NCBI GenBank assembly: GCA_017577565.1
Contig: PKRH01000089.1
Coordinates: 1 to 14,636, forward strand
DNA length: 14,636 nt
Reading direction: 5' to 3'
From: Thermoanaerobacterales bacterium
GTDB lineage: Bacteria; Actinomycetota; Acidimicrobiia; Acidimicrobiales; JACDCH01
In this document: positions 1 through 7,314 of the stretch, in pieces
Position numbering within the stretch: the first letter of the stretch is position 1
Layout of the letters: each line of letters opens with the position of its first letter
Translations under genes and position numbers: made by a program
The notes under the pieces: generated by a model
Database searches by the model: none
Told to the model about the DNA's origin: nothing
The model's input: only the letters and a program-made list of their open reading frames with translations

Positions 1-3000
1 GCGGTCCCCGCGCCCCTTCCGGGCGCGGTGGGGGGGGCGGGCGGGGGCCCGCCCCTTGCCCGGGGTTGCCCCGGGGCCCCGGCCCTGGTCCGGTCGGCCG
101 ACCCCCTGCTGCGCGGCGCGCCCGGGGTCCACGCCCTGGTCCACGACCGGCGGCTGCTGGCCGAGGTCGAGGGCACCGCGACCACGCTGTCCGAGGCGCT
201 GCGGTCGATCGAGGCCCGGCTCGACGCCGGCGTCGAGGGCGACGGCGACCCGGCCGCGGTCGAGGCGGTCAACGCGGCCGTCGTGCGGTTGAAGGACGCC
301 GTCTGGGCGCTCGGCCAGGACCGCGTCCGCACCGCCCGCGCCGTGGCCGACCTGGCCGGCAGCGAGCCCGGCTGGAGCGCCACCGAGACCTACACCTCGA
401 TCCAGCAGGCGCTCGCCGCCATCGACCGGCTCGAGGTGCGGGGGCGCGACTCGGCCGGCCTCCACGTGCTGGTGCGCGACCACGGCCTCGACCTCGACAG
501 CCCGGCGGTCGCCGGGCTGCTCGCCGGGCGCGACCAGGACCCGCTGTTCCGCTCCGGCACCGTCCGGGTCGTCGACGGGTGCCTGGCGTTCGTCTACAAG
601 GCCGCCGCCGAGATCGGCGAGCTGGGCGACAACACGGCGGCGCTCCGCCGGGCCGTGCGGGACGACGACCTGCTCCGGCTGGCGGTGTCGTCCGACGACG
701 CGGTCGCGGTCGTGCTGGGGCACACCCGCTGGGCCTCGGTCGGCATCATCAGCCAGCCGAACGCCCACCCGGTGGACAGCACCGAGCTGGGCAACGACGG
801 CGCCCCCTACGTCGTCGCCGCGCTGAACGGCGACGTCGACAACTTCGCCGACCTCAAGGCGCTCGACGGCCTGCAGATCGCCCCGGAGATCACCACCGAC
901 GCCAAGGTCATCCCCACCCTCGTCGCCCGCCGGGTCCAGGCGGGGGCGGGCCTCACCGACGCCTTCCGCGACGTCGTCGCCTCCTTCGAGGGCTCGGTGG
1001 CCATCGCCGCGTCGGCCAGCGCCGAGCCCCACAAGCTGCTGCTCGCCCTCCGGGGCAGCGGCCAGGCGCTCTACGTCGGGCTGGCCGAGGACACCTACGT
1101 CGTGGCCAGCGAGCCCTACGGCGTCGTCGAGCTGACCGACCGCTACCTGCGGATGGACGGCGAGACGCCGGCCAACCCGGCCAACCCGACCGCCAGCCGC
1201 GGCCAGATCGTCGTGCTCGACGGCCGGCGGGCGGGCTCGCTCGAGGGCATCGAGCGCGTCGCCTACGACGGCACGCCGCTCCCCGTCGCCGCCGACGACC
1301 TGTCCTCGGCGGGCATCACCACCCGCGACATCGACCGCGGCGACTTCCCGCACTACCTGCTGAAGGAGATCACCGAGGCACCGGCCAGCTTCCGCAAGAC
1401 CCTGCGGGGCAAGCTCGTCGAGCGCGACGGCGGCCTGGCGGTGGTCCTCGGCCCCGAGGCGCTGCCGGACGACATCCGGGCCGACCTGCGGGCCGGCGCC
1501 ATCCGCCGCATCGTCGTCGTCGGCCAGGGCACCGCCGCGGTCGCCGGCCAGTCGCTCGCCGCCGCCCTCGACCGGTTCTGCCCCGACGCCGGCCTGCGGG
1601 TCGAGGCCATGCCCGCCACCGAGCTGTCGGGCTTCGGGCTGCGGCCGTCGATGGCCGACACGCTGGTCGTCGCCATCAGCCAGTCGGGCACCACCACCGA
1701 CACCAACCGGACGGTCGACCTCGTCCGCTCCCGGGGCGCCCGGGTGGTGGCCATCGTCAACCGGCGGGGCAGCGACCTGACCGACAAGGCCGACGGCGTC
1801 CTCTACACCTCCGACGGGCGCGACGTCGAGATGTCGGTGGCGTCGACCAAGGCGTTCTACAGCCAGATCGCGGCCGGCCTCCTCCTCGCCGCCGCCATCG
1901 CCGAGGAGGTCGGGGGCACGGTCGACCAGGACCTCCTGGCCGCGCTGCGGGAGCTGCCCCGGGCCATGGACGAGGTGCTGGCCCGGCGGCCGGCCATCGC
2001 CGAGGCGGCCCACGCCCTCGCCCCGGCCCGGCGGTACTGGGCGGTCGTGGGCAACGGCGCCAACCGCATCGCCGCCGCCGAGCTGCGGATCAAGCTGTCG
2101 GAGCTCTGCTACAAGTCGATCGCCTGCGACTCGACCGAGGACAAGAAGCACATCGACCTGTCCAGCGAGCCGCTCATCGTCGTCTGCGCCGCCGGCCTCG
2201 AGGGCTCGACCGCCGACGACGTGGCCAAGGAGGTGGCGATCTACCGGGCGCACAAGGCGGCGCCCGTCGTCATCGCCACCGAGGGCCAGAGCCGGTACGC
2301 CAGCGCGCTCTACGTGCTGCCGGTGCCGGTCACCCACCCGGCGCTCGCCTTCGTCCTCTCGGCGATGGCGGGGCACCTCTTCGGCTACGAGGCCGCGCTG
2401 GCCATCGACGCCCTGGCCCGACCGCTGCGCGAGGCGCGGGCCGCGATCGAGGCGGTCGTCACCGGCGGTGCCGCCCGGCCCGCGCCGGCGGCGCTCGCCG
2501 CCGCGGGGGCGGCCGGTGGCGACGAGGCCGCGCCCGGGCCCACCACCGGCGGGCAGCCGGCGGGGCCGGCCCGGGACGGCGAGGAGCTGCTGCGGCGCCT
2601 GCGCCCCGACCTCGAGCCACTGGCCCGCCGCTGGTTCGACGCCCTGCGGGTGGGCAGCTACGACGGCCAGCTCGAGGCCTCGACCGCGGTGCGCCTGGCC
2701 GCGCTGCTCCGCTACGCGCTGGGTGTCGTGCCGCTCGACGCCTACCAGGTCGACCAGGGCAAGGTCGGCACGCCGGCGGTCGTGCTCGACGACCTGACCG
2801 CGGCGCTCACCCAGGCCATCGAGGAGCTGACCCGGCCGATCGACGCCATCAAGCACCAGGCGAAGACCGTCACCGTCGGCATCTCCCGCACCGACGAGTC
2901 GCTGCTCGAGGTCCCGCTCGTGCGCGAGGTGCTGGCCACCGGCGCCCACCGCGACGGGCTCAGCTACCGCACGCTGCGCACGCTGGCCGACATCAGCCCG

Positions 3001-3462
3001 GCGATCGCCGAGGTCGTGGGCTACACCCGCTACCAGATCACCGGCAAGGTCGACGACGGCGCGACGATCACGGTCGTCGACCGGGGCGGCATCGCCCGCG
3101 ACCTGCCCAGCCGCACCGAGCGATCCCCCGAGCTGCGGGGCACCAAGCGCCGGGTGGCGGCCGAGGGCGAGGTGCTCGTGGCCCGGGGCCGGCGCGACGG
3201 CCGGCCGATCGTCATCGTCCCCGAGGTCAAGGACGGCGAGGCCACCGGCATCACCCTGCTGCACGTGCGCTTCGCCGACCGCCTGCCGGTGGCGACGGCC
3301 CGGGGCGTGCTCCAGGGCTACCGCAACCGCTACTCGGTCCTGCGCGACGCCGTGCGGGAGACCGAGCCGACCTTCCGAGAGGACCTGCTGGCCGAGATCC
3401 CCGTCGACGAGCTGCTCACCGAGCCGATCAACCAGCTCGCCGACCGGTGGCGGGCCGGCTGA
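1..3462 (+). CDS. Extended GlmS-like glutamine amidotransferase with two SIS domains (5' partial)
   Basis: Probable relative of glucosamine-fructose-6-phosphate aminotransferase, which uses glutamine to make glucosamine-6-phosphate for the cell wall. The frame is open to the window edge and the MCGI start carrying the catalytic Cys is not visible, so the gene very probably begins upstream; a GTG at 28 is in frame but unlikely. Counting the first codon as residue 1, glutaminase motifs are LEVRGRDSAG (144), GHTRWAS (240, with R243 and W244), N276-G277 and D300. The first SIS domain starts near 500 and has the sugar-phosphate motif SQSGTTTDT (560). The second SIS domain (about 677-800) has K698, E701 and H717 spaced like E. 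coli K485, E488 and H504. An Ala/Gly/Pro linker (about 821-860) and a helical stretch precede AKTVTV (954-959), matching the E. coli C-terminal AKSVTV tail. About 195 residues of unrecognised sequence follow. Total length exceeds 1150 residues, versus about 609 for E. coli GlmS. It occupies the usual glmS position before acpS. Strict GlmS activity is inferred. Confidence 0.85.
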   Translation, partial: AVPAPLPGAVGGAGGGPPLARGCPGAPALVRSADPLLRGAPGVHALVHDRRLLAEVEGTATTLSEALRSIEARLDAGVEGDGDPAAVEAVNAAVVRLKDAVWALGQDRVRTARAVADLAGSEPGWSATETYTSIQQALAAIDRLEVRGRDSAGLHVLVRDHGLDLDSPAVAGLLAGRDQDPLFRSGTVRVVDGCLAFVYKAAAEIGELGDNTAALRRAVRDDDLLRLAVSSDDAVAVVLGHTRWASVGIISQPNAHPVDSTELGNDGAPYVVAALNGDVDNFADLKALDGLQIAPEITTDAKVIPTLVARRVQAGAGLTDAFRDVVASFEGSVAIAASASAEPHKLLLALRGSGQALYVGLAEDTYVVASEPYGVVELTDRYLRMDGETPANPANPTASRGQIVVLDGRRAGSLEGIERVAYDGTPLPVAADDLSSAGITTRDIDRGDFPHYLLKEITEAPASFRKTLRGKLVERDGGLAVVLGPEALPDDIRADLRAGAIRRIVVVGQGTAAVAGQSLAAALDRFCPDAGLRVEAMPATELSGFGLRPSMADTLVVAISQSGTTTDTNRTVDLVRSRGARVVAIVNRRGSDLTDKADGVLYTSDGRDVEMSVASTKAFYSQIAAGLLLAAAIAEEVGGTVDQDLLAALRELPRAMDEVLARRPAIAEAAHALAPARRYWAVVGNGANRIAAAELRIKLSELCYKSIACDSTEDKKHIDLSSEPLIVVCAAGLEGSTADDVAKEVAIYRAHKAAPVVIATEGQSRYASALYVLPVPVTHPALAFVLSAMAGHLFGYEAALAIDALARPLREARAAIEAVVTGGAARPAPAALAAAGAAGGDEAAPGPTTGGQPAGPARDGEELLRRLRPDLEPLARRWFDALRVGSYDGQLEASTAVRLAALLRYALGVVPLDAYQVDQGKVGTPAVVLDDLTAALTQAIEELTRPIDAIKHQAKTVTVGISRTDESLLEVPLVREVLATGAHRDGLSYRTLRTLADISPAIAEVVGYTRYQITGKVDDGATITVVDRGGIARDLPSRTERSPELRGTKRRVAAEGEVLVARGRRDGRPIVIVPEVKDGEATGITLLHVRFADRLPVATARGVLQGYRNRYSVLRDAVRETEPTFREDLLAEIPVDELLTEPINQLADRWRAG

Positions 3463-3469
3463 GCGGGCG

Positions 3470-3859
3470 GTGGACGTCGTCGGCGTGGGCGTCGACCTCG
3501 TCGAGGTCGACCGCATGCGCCGCACCGTGGCGCGCACGCCGGGCTTCGTCGACCGGGTGTTCACCGCCGGTGAGCGGGACTGGTGCCGGCGCGTGCCCGA
3601 CCCGGCCGAGCGGTTCGCCGCCCGGTTCGCCGCCAAGGAGGCCGTGCTGAAGGCGCTCGGCGTCGGGCTCGGCGCCTGCCGGCTGTGCGACATCGAGGTC
3701 GTGCGGGGCGGCGACGGCGCGCCGTCGGTGGCCCTGCACGGCCGGGCGGCCGAGCTCGCCCGGGAGCGGGGCGCCACGGGCTGGCACCTCAGCCTCACCC
3801 ACACCCGCACGATGGCCGAGGCGGTCGTCATCGCGACCGGCCCGGCCCCGCACCGTTAG
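3470..3859 (+). CDS. acpS: Holo-[acyl-carrier-protein] synthase
   Basis: Transfers 4'-phosphopantetheine from coenzyme A to a serine of acyl carrier protein, activating fatty acid synthesis in the cytoplasm. The 129-residue length is typical of the trimeric AcpS group of phosphopantetheinyl transferases. The N-terminal motif GVGVDLVEVDRM carries the Mg-binding Asp at residue 9. The second signature, RFAARFAAKEAVLKALG, carries the metal-binding Glu at residue 57; both sit at almost the same numbers as in E. coli AcpS (D9, E58). The C-terminal part has WHLSLTHTRTMAEAVVIA, the usual substrate-side strand. The GTG start at 3470 lies 7 nt after the upstream stop and puts the first motif at its normal distance from the N-terminus. 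No strong Shine-Dalgarno sequence is seen, so translation may be coupled to the preceding gene. Its TAG stop forms part of a possible promoter for the next gene. Confidence 0.95.
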   Translation: MDVVGVGVDLVEVDRMRRTVARTPGFVDRVFTAGERDWCRRVPDPAERFAARFAAKEAVLKALGVGLGACRLCDIEVVRGGDGAPSVALHGRAAELARERGATGWHLSLTHTRTMAEAVVIATGPAPHR

Positions 3860-3862
3860 CCT
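3857..3862 (+). promoter_or_regulatory. Possible -10 box (TAGCCT) of a near-leaderless nnrD transcript
   Basis: TAGCCT fits the actinobacterial TANNNT -10 pattern and ends 9 nt before the ATG at 3872. With the usual 6-7 nt from box to start site, the mRNA would begin about 2-3 nt before the start codon. The box overlaps the acpS stop codon. No clear -35 element is visible. This is inference from position and pattern only. Confidence 0.35.
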
Positions 3863-3871
3863 CGGCTCGTC

Positions 3872-5236
3872 ATGCTCCCGGTCCTCACGCCAGACGAGAT
3901 GGCCGCGGTCGACGCGGCCGCGCCCGAGCCCGTCTCCGTCCTCATCGGCCGGGCCGGCGCCGCCGTCGCCCGGGAGGCGCTGGCCATGCTCGGCGGGGCC
4001 TACGGCCGCCGCGTCGTGGTCGTCGCCGGCAAGGGCAACAACGGCAACGACGGCCGCGAGGCCGCCCGCCGCCTGCGCCGCCGCGGCGTGCGGGTGCTCG
4101 TGGTCGACGCCGCCGACGCCCCCGAGCGCCTGCCGGCCGCCGACCTGGTCGTCGACGCCGCCTACGGCACCGGCTTCCGGGGCGAGTACCGGGCCCCCGA
4201 CCCCGGCGGCGCGCCGGTGCTGGCCGTCGACATCCCGAGCGGCGTCGCCGGGCTGACCGGCGCCGCCGCCGGCGAGGCGGTCCGGGCCGACCGCACGGTG
4301 ACCTTCGCCGCCCTGAAGCCGGGGCTGCTGTTCCACCCCGGCCGGGCGCTGGCCGGCGAGGTCGTGCTGGCCGACATCGGGCTCGACACCTCGGGCGCCC
4401 GCATCCACGTCGTCGAGGCCGCGGACGTCGCCGCCTGGGTGCCGCCGCGGCCGCCGGACACGCACAAGTGGCGGGCCGCGCTGGTCGTCGCGGCCGGGTC
4501 GCCGGGCATGACCGGCGCGGCCCACCTGGCCGCCCGGGCCGCCCAGCGGGCCGGCGCCGGCATGGTGCGGGTCGCGTCGCCGGGCCTCGAGCACGACCCC
4601 GGCCTGCCCACCGAGGCGGTGGGCATCGGCCTGCCGGTCGCCGGCTGGGACGGCACGGTCATGGCCGAGGCCGCCCGCGCCGGGGCCGTCGTGCTGGGCC
4701 CCGGGCTCGGGCGCAGCGCGCCCAACGAGGCCGCCGTCCACCACATCACCTCGTCGGTGCAGGTGCCGCTGCTCGTCGACGGCGACGGGCTGACCCTGCT
4801 CGGCGACCACGTCGCCGCGGTGGTGGCCCGCCGCACGGCGCCGACGGTGCTCACCCCCCACGACGGGGAGTTCGCCCGGCTGACCGGCGCGCCGCCGGGC
4901 CCCGACCGCATCGCCGCCGCCCGGCGCCTCGCGGCCGACACCGGCGCCGTCGTGCTGCTGAAGGGCCCGACCACCGTCGTCGCCCACCCCGACGGGCGCG
5001 TGCGCCTCTCGACCAGCGGCGACGCCCGCCTCGCCACGGCCGGGACCGGCGACGTGCTCTCCGGCATCGTGGGCGCCCTGCTGTGCCAGGGCATCGACGC
5101 CTTCGACGCCGCGGCCGCCGGCGCCTGGCTGCACGGCCGGGCGGCGGCGCGGGGACCGGCCCGGGGCCTCGTCGCCTCCGACGTCGTCGAGGGCCTGCCG
5201 GCGGCCCTGGGTGAGCTGGGGGAGGTGGGGCGCTGA
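3872..5236 (+). CDS. nnrD: Bifunctional NAD(P)H-hydrate epimerase / ADP-dependent (S)-NAD(P)H-hydrate dehydratase
   Basis: Repairs damaged, hydrated NADH and NADPH. The N-terminal YjeF_N domain interconverts the R and S hydrates, and the C-terminal ribokinase-like domain dehydrates the S form using ADP. The protein has 454 residues. The epimerase half (about 1-185) shows KGNNGNDG (54-61), VDAAYGTGFRG (94 onward) and AVDIPSG (118-124). The dehydratase half (about 190-454) shows the entry motif HKWRAALVVAAGSPGMTGA, VLGPGLGR, LLVDGDGL, TVLTPHDGEFARL and the nucleotide-site motif AGTGDVLSG (390-398), where D394 is the expected catalytic Asp. Both domains look intact, so the gene is equivalent to a fused nnrE-nnrD. 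The ATG at 3872 has no clear ribosome binding site but sits just after a TANNNT box. The stop overlaps the alr start by one base, implying coupled translation. Cytoplasmic. Confidence 0.93.
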   Translation: MLPVLTPDEMAAVDAAAPEPVSVLIGRAGAAVAREALAMLGGAYGRRVVVVAGKGNNGNDGREAARRLRRRGVRVLVVDAADAPERLPAADLVVDAAYGTGFRGEYRAPDPGGAPVLAVDIPSGVAGLTGAAAGEAVRADRTVTFAALKPGLLFHPGRALAGEVVLADIGLDTSGARIHVVEAADVAAWVPPRPPDTHKWRAALVVAAGSPGMTGAAHLAARAAQRAGAGMVRVASPGLEHDPGLPTEAVGIGLPVAGWDGTVMAEAARAGAVVLGPGLGRSAPNEAAVHHITSSVQVPLLVDGDGLTLLGDHVAAVVARRTAPTVLTPHDGEFARLTGAPPGPDRIAAARRLAADTGAVVLLKGPTTVVAHPDGRVRLSTSGDARLATAGTGDVLSGIVGALLCQGIDAFDAAAAGAWLHGRAAARGPARGLVASDVVEGLPAALGELGEVGR

Positions 5237-6348
5237 TGCCGCGGGCCTGGGCCGAGATCGACCTCGAGGCCGTCCGCCACAACGTGCGGACCCTGCGCCG
5301 GGTCGCCAGCCCCGCCCGGCTGTGCGCGGTGGTCAAGGCCAACGGCTACGGCCACGGCGCCGCCGCCGTCGGGCGGGCCGCCCTCGAGGCCGGCGCCGAC
5401 TGGCTGGCGGTCGCGCAGGTGGAGGAGGCCGTCGCCCTGCGCGACGCCGGCATCGACGCGCCGCTGCTGCTGCTGTCCGAGCCCCGCATCGACGAGGTCG
5501 AGGACGCCGTGAGCACCGGCGCCCACCTCACCGTCTACAGCTCGGCCTGCGTCGCCGCGGTGGCCAAGGCCGTCCTCGCCGCCCGGGTGCCCGCCGCGCC
5601 GCTGCACCTGAAGGTCGACACCGGCATGCGCCGGGTCGGCGTGGCCCCGGGCGACGTGCTGCCGCTGGCCCGGGCCATCACCGAGCTGGCCGAGGTCCGG
5701 CTGGCCGGGGTGTGCACGCACTGCCCGGTGGCCGACGAGCCCGACGACCCCTTCACCCACGAGCAGCTGCGGCGCTTCGACGAGATCGTGGCCGAGCTGC
5801 GGGAGGCGGGCATCGACCCGGGCATCGTCCACGCGGCGAACTCGGCGGCCACGATCCTCCACCCGGAGAGCCGCCACGACATGGTGCGGTGCGGCATCGC
5901 CGTCTACGGCATCCCGCCCGCCCCGGCGCTGGCCGGGCTCGTCGACCTCCGGCCGGCGCTGACGCTGGCGTCGGAGGTGTCGTTCGTCAAGCGGGTGGCG
6001 GCCGGCGAGGGCATCTCCTACGGCCTCCACCACCGGTTCGAGCGTGACACCGTCGTGGCCACGGTGCCGATCGGCTACGCGGACGGCGTGCCCCGGGCCC
6101 TGGGCCTGGCCGGCCAGGAGGTGCTGATCGGCGGCCGGCGGCGGCCGATGGTGGGCGTCGTGACGATGGACCAGCTGATGGTCGACTGCGGCCCCGAGGG
6201 CGACGTGGCCGTCGGCGACCGGGTCGTGCTGCTCGGCGCCCAGGGCGAGGAGCGGATCACGCCCGACGAGTGGGCGGCCCGGCTGGGCACCATCTCCTAC
6301 GAGGTCGTCTGCTCGATCGGCGCCCGGGTGCAGCGCCGCTACCGCTGA
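5236..6348 (+). CDS. alr: Alanine racemase
   Basis: PLP-dependent enzyme that converts L-alanine to D-alanine for peptidoglycan. It has 370 residues, the family's normal length. The N-terminal TIM barrel opens with RAWAEIDLEAVRHNV and carries the PLP-lysine motif AVVKANGYGHG, with the Schiff-base Lys at residue 34. HLKVDTGMRRVG, CTHCPVADE and HAANSAATILHP follow in the usual order. The C-terminal beta domain has GISYGLHHRF with the second catalytic base Tyr262, then VPIGYADGVPRAL, GVVTMDQLMVDCG and the closing TISYEVVCSIGARVQRRY. All main catalytic features are present. The ATG at 5236 uses the last base of the preceding stop codon, so expression is probably coupled to nnrD. An alr next to nnrD and upstream of tsaE is a conserved actinobacterial arrangement. 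Confidence 0.97.
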   Translation: MPRAWAEIDLEAVRHNVRTLRRVASPARLCAVVKANGYGHGAAAVGRAALEAGADWLAVAQVEEAVALRDAGIDAPLLLLSEPRIDEVEDAVSTGAHLTVYSSACVAAVAKAVLAARVPAAPLHLKVDTGMRRVGVAPGDVLPLARAITELAEVRLAGVCTHCPVADEPDDPFTHEQLRRFDEIVAELREAGIDPGIVHAANSAATILHPESRHDMVRCGIAVYGIPPAPALAGLVDLRPALTLASEVSFVKRVAAGEGISYGLHHRFERDTVVATVPIGYADGVPRALGLAGQEVLIGGRRRPMVGVVTMDQLMVDCGPEGDVAVGDRVVLLGAQGEERITPDEWAARLGTISYEVVCSIGARVQRRYR

Positions 6349-6354
6349 GGAGGG
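6348..6354 (+). promoter_or_regulatory. Ribosome binding site fixing the start of the P1-family gene
   Basis: AGGAGGG is a near-perfect Shine-Dalgarno sequence beginning in the alr stop codon. It sits 5 nt before the GTG at 6360, which supports that start over in-frame upstream codons lying inside alr. Confidence 0.7.
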
Positions 6355-6359
6355 CCATC

Positions 6360-7274
6360 GTGATCACCGACGTCCCCGGCGTGCGGGTGGGCCACTGGAC
6401 CGACCGGCGGGCGGCGACCGGCTGCACCGTGGTGCTGCTGCCCGAGGGCACCGTCGCCTCGGGCGAGGTGCGGGGCGGCGCCCCGGCCACCCGGGAGACC
6501 GCCCTGCTCGACCCGACCCGGACGGTCACCCGGCTGGACGCGGTCGTCATGACCGGCGGCTCGGCGTTCGGGCTGGCCTCGGCGGACGGCGTCATGCGGT
6601 TCTGCGAGGAGCGGGGCGTGGGCGTGCCGACGCCCGCCGGCCCGGTGCCGATCGTCGTCGCCCTCGGCCTGTTCGACCTGCCGGTGGGCGACCCCTCCGT
6701 GCGGCCGGGCCCGGAGGAGGGCTACGCGGCCTGCGTCGCGGCGACGGACGGCCCGGTGGAGCTCGGCCGGGTCGGCGCCGGCACCGGCGCCACCGTGGCC
6801 ACCGGCGAGCCGCCGCCCGCACCCGGCGAGCTGCCCCCCCGCCGGCCGGGCGGCGTGGTGACGGCCGGCGCCCGGGCCGGCGACCTGGTCGTGGCGGCGC
6901 TCGTCGTCGTGAACGCCGCCGGCGTCCCGGGGGCCGACGACAGCCTGGCCCTCGACATCGCCACGGCGCGGGCCGCGGCCGGCTCGCGGCGCACCCTCTT
7001 CGGCAACACGACGGTGGGGGTGGTGGCGACCAACGCGACGCTCGACAAGGTCGGCTGCCACGTCGTGGCCCAGGGGGCCCACGACGGGCTGGCGCGGGCG
7101 ATCGTGCCGCCGCACACCCGGGCCGACGGCGACGCCTTCGTGGCCGCCGCGGTGGGCGGCGTCGAGGCCGACGTCGACGTGGTCCGGGCCCTCGCGGTCC
7201 ACGTCGTGGCCCGGGCGATCGCGAGCCTCGACGAGCCCGCGGCCGGGGCGGGCGGGCGAGGCGATGGTCGGTAA
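6360..7274 (+). CDS. P1/S58-family Ntn peptidase (DmpA/NylC-like)
   Basis: A 304-residue member of the P1 (S58) peptidase family of self-cleaving N-terminal nucleophile hydrolases, which includes DmpA L-aminopeptidase/D-esterase and the nylon oligomer hydrolase NylC. Visible family landmarks are VPGVRVGHWTD near the N-terminus, MTGGSAFGLASADGVMRF (64 onward), a VPIVVALGLFDL strand, GRVGAGTGAT, VVAALVVVNAAG and GNTTVGVVATNATLDKVG. By analogy with NylC, the predicted autocleavage is between N216 and T217, leaving Thr217 as the nucleophile of the small subunit; this is inference. No signal peptide is seen, so it is probably cytoplasmic. The start at GTG 6360 follows a strong Shine-Dalgarno sequence 11 nt after alr. 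The natural substrate is unknown. Position between alr and tsaE suggests co-transcription with cell-wall or housekeeping genes, without proving a link. Confidence 0.88.
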   Translation: MITDVPGVRVGHWTDRRAATGCTVVLLPEGTVASGEVRGGAPATRETALLDPTRTVTRLDAVVMTGGSAFGLASADGVMRFCEERGVGVPTPAGPVPIVVALGLFDLPVGDPSVRPGPEEGYAACVAATDGPVELGRVGAGTGATVATGEPPPAPGELPPRRPGGVVTAGARAGDLVVAALVVVNAAGVPGADDSLALDIATARAAAGSRRTLFGNTTVGVVATNATLDKVGCHVVAQGAHDGLARAIVPPHTRADGDAFVAAAVGGVEADVDVVRALAVHVVARAIASLDEPAAGAGGRGDGR

Positions 7275-7277
7275 CCT
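7272..7277 (+). promoter_or_regulatory. Possible -10 box (TAACCT) before a leaderless short ORF and tsaE
   Basis: TAACCT matches TANNNT, begins in the stop codon of the P1-family gene and ends 7 nt before a GTG at 7285. That spacing would place the transcription start at or next to the G of the GTG, giving a leaderless mRNA for the nine-codon ORF and then tsaE. No -35 element is recognisable. Confidence 0.4.
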
Positions 7278-7281
7278 TCCG

Positions 7282-7306
7282 CGGGTGCGCATGACGATCG
7301 CACCCG
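7282..7306 (+). other. Perfect 8-bp inverted repeat in the tsaE leader
   Basis: CGGGTGCG (7282-7289) and CGCACCCG (7299-7306) are exact reverse complements separated by a 9-nt loop, and the stem can extend outward by a G-U and a C-G pair. No T-tract follows, so a simple intrinsic terminator is unlikely. It could be a transcription-factor site, an attenuator, or a stem controlling tsaE translation, because it ends 4 nt before the tsaE GTG. Confidence 0.45.
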
Positions 7307-7314
7307 TGCCGTGA
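7285..7314 (+). CDS. Possible leaderless nine-codon upstream ORF of tsaE
   Basis: GTG at 7285 opens a short frame encoding VRMTIAPVP and stopping at TGA 7312-7314. The stop interlocks with the tsaE start at 7311 as GTGA, a standard translational-coupling arrangement. A TANNNT box ends 7 nt upstream, so the GTG could be the 5' end of the mRNA. Most of the ORF is occupied by an 8-bp inverted repeat that ribosomes would open while translating. The frame is short enough to occur by chance. The case rests on the combination of promoter spacing, stop/start interlock and hairpin, all seen in the sequence; function is inferred. Confidence 0.35.
   Translation: MRMTIAPVP

Noticed and set aside
28..30. 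GTG at 28 as the true start of the GlmS-like protein
   Set aside because: The family needs an N-terminal MCGI Cys, the frame is open back to base 1, and no ribosome binding site precedes it, so the start is most likely outside the window.
30..47. G-quadruplex-like G runs near the window start
   Set aside because: The runs match a generic pattern, but lie in the coding frame of a very GC-rich gene and are expected by composition. A sequencing error in the 8-G run is possible but cannot be judged.
66..3650. Plus-strand frame of 1194 codons overlapping the GlmS-like gene
   Set aside because: Almost pure Arg, Gly, Pro and Ala; a frame-shifted shadow of the real gene.
3428..6033. Overlapping minus-strand frames (568 and 623 codons) opposite acpS, nnrD and alr
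   Set aside because: Composition is Gly/Arg/His/Ala repeats expected from antisense high-GC coding DNA; no motif or plausible start signal.
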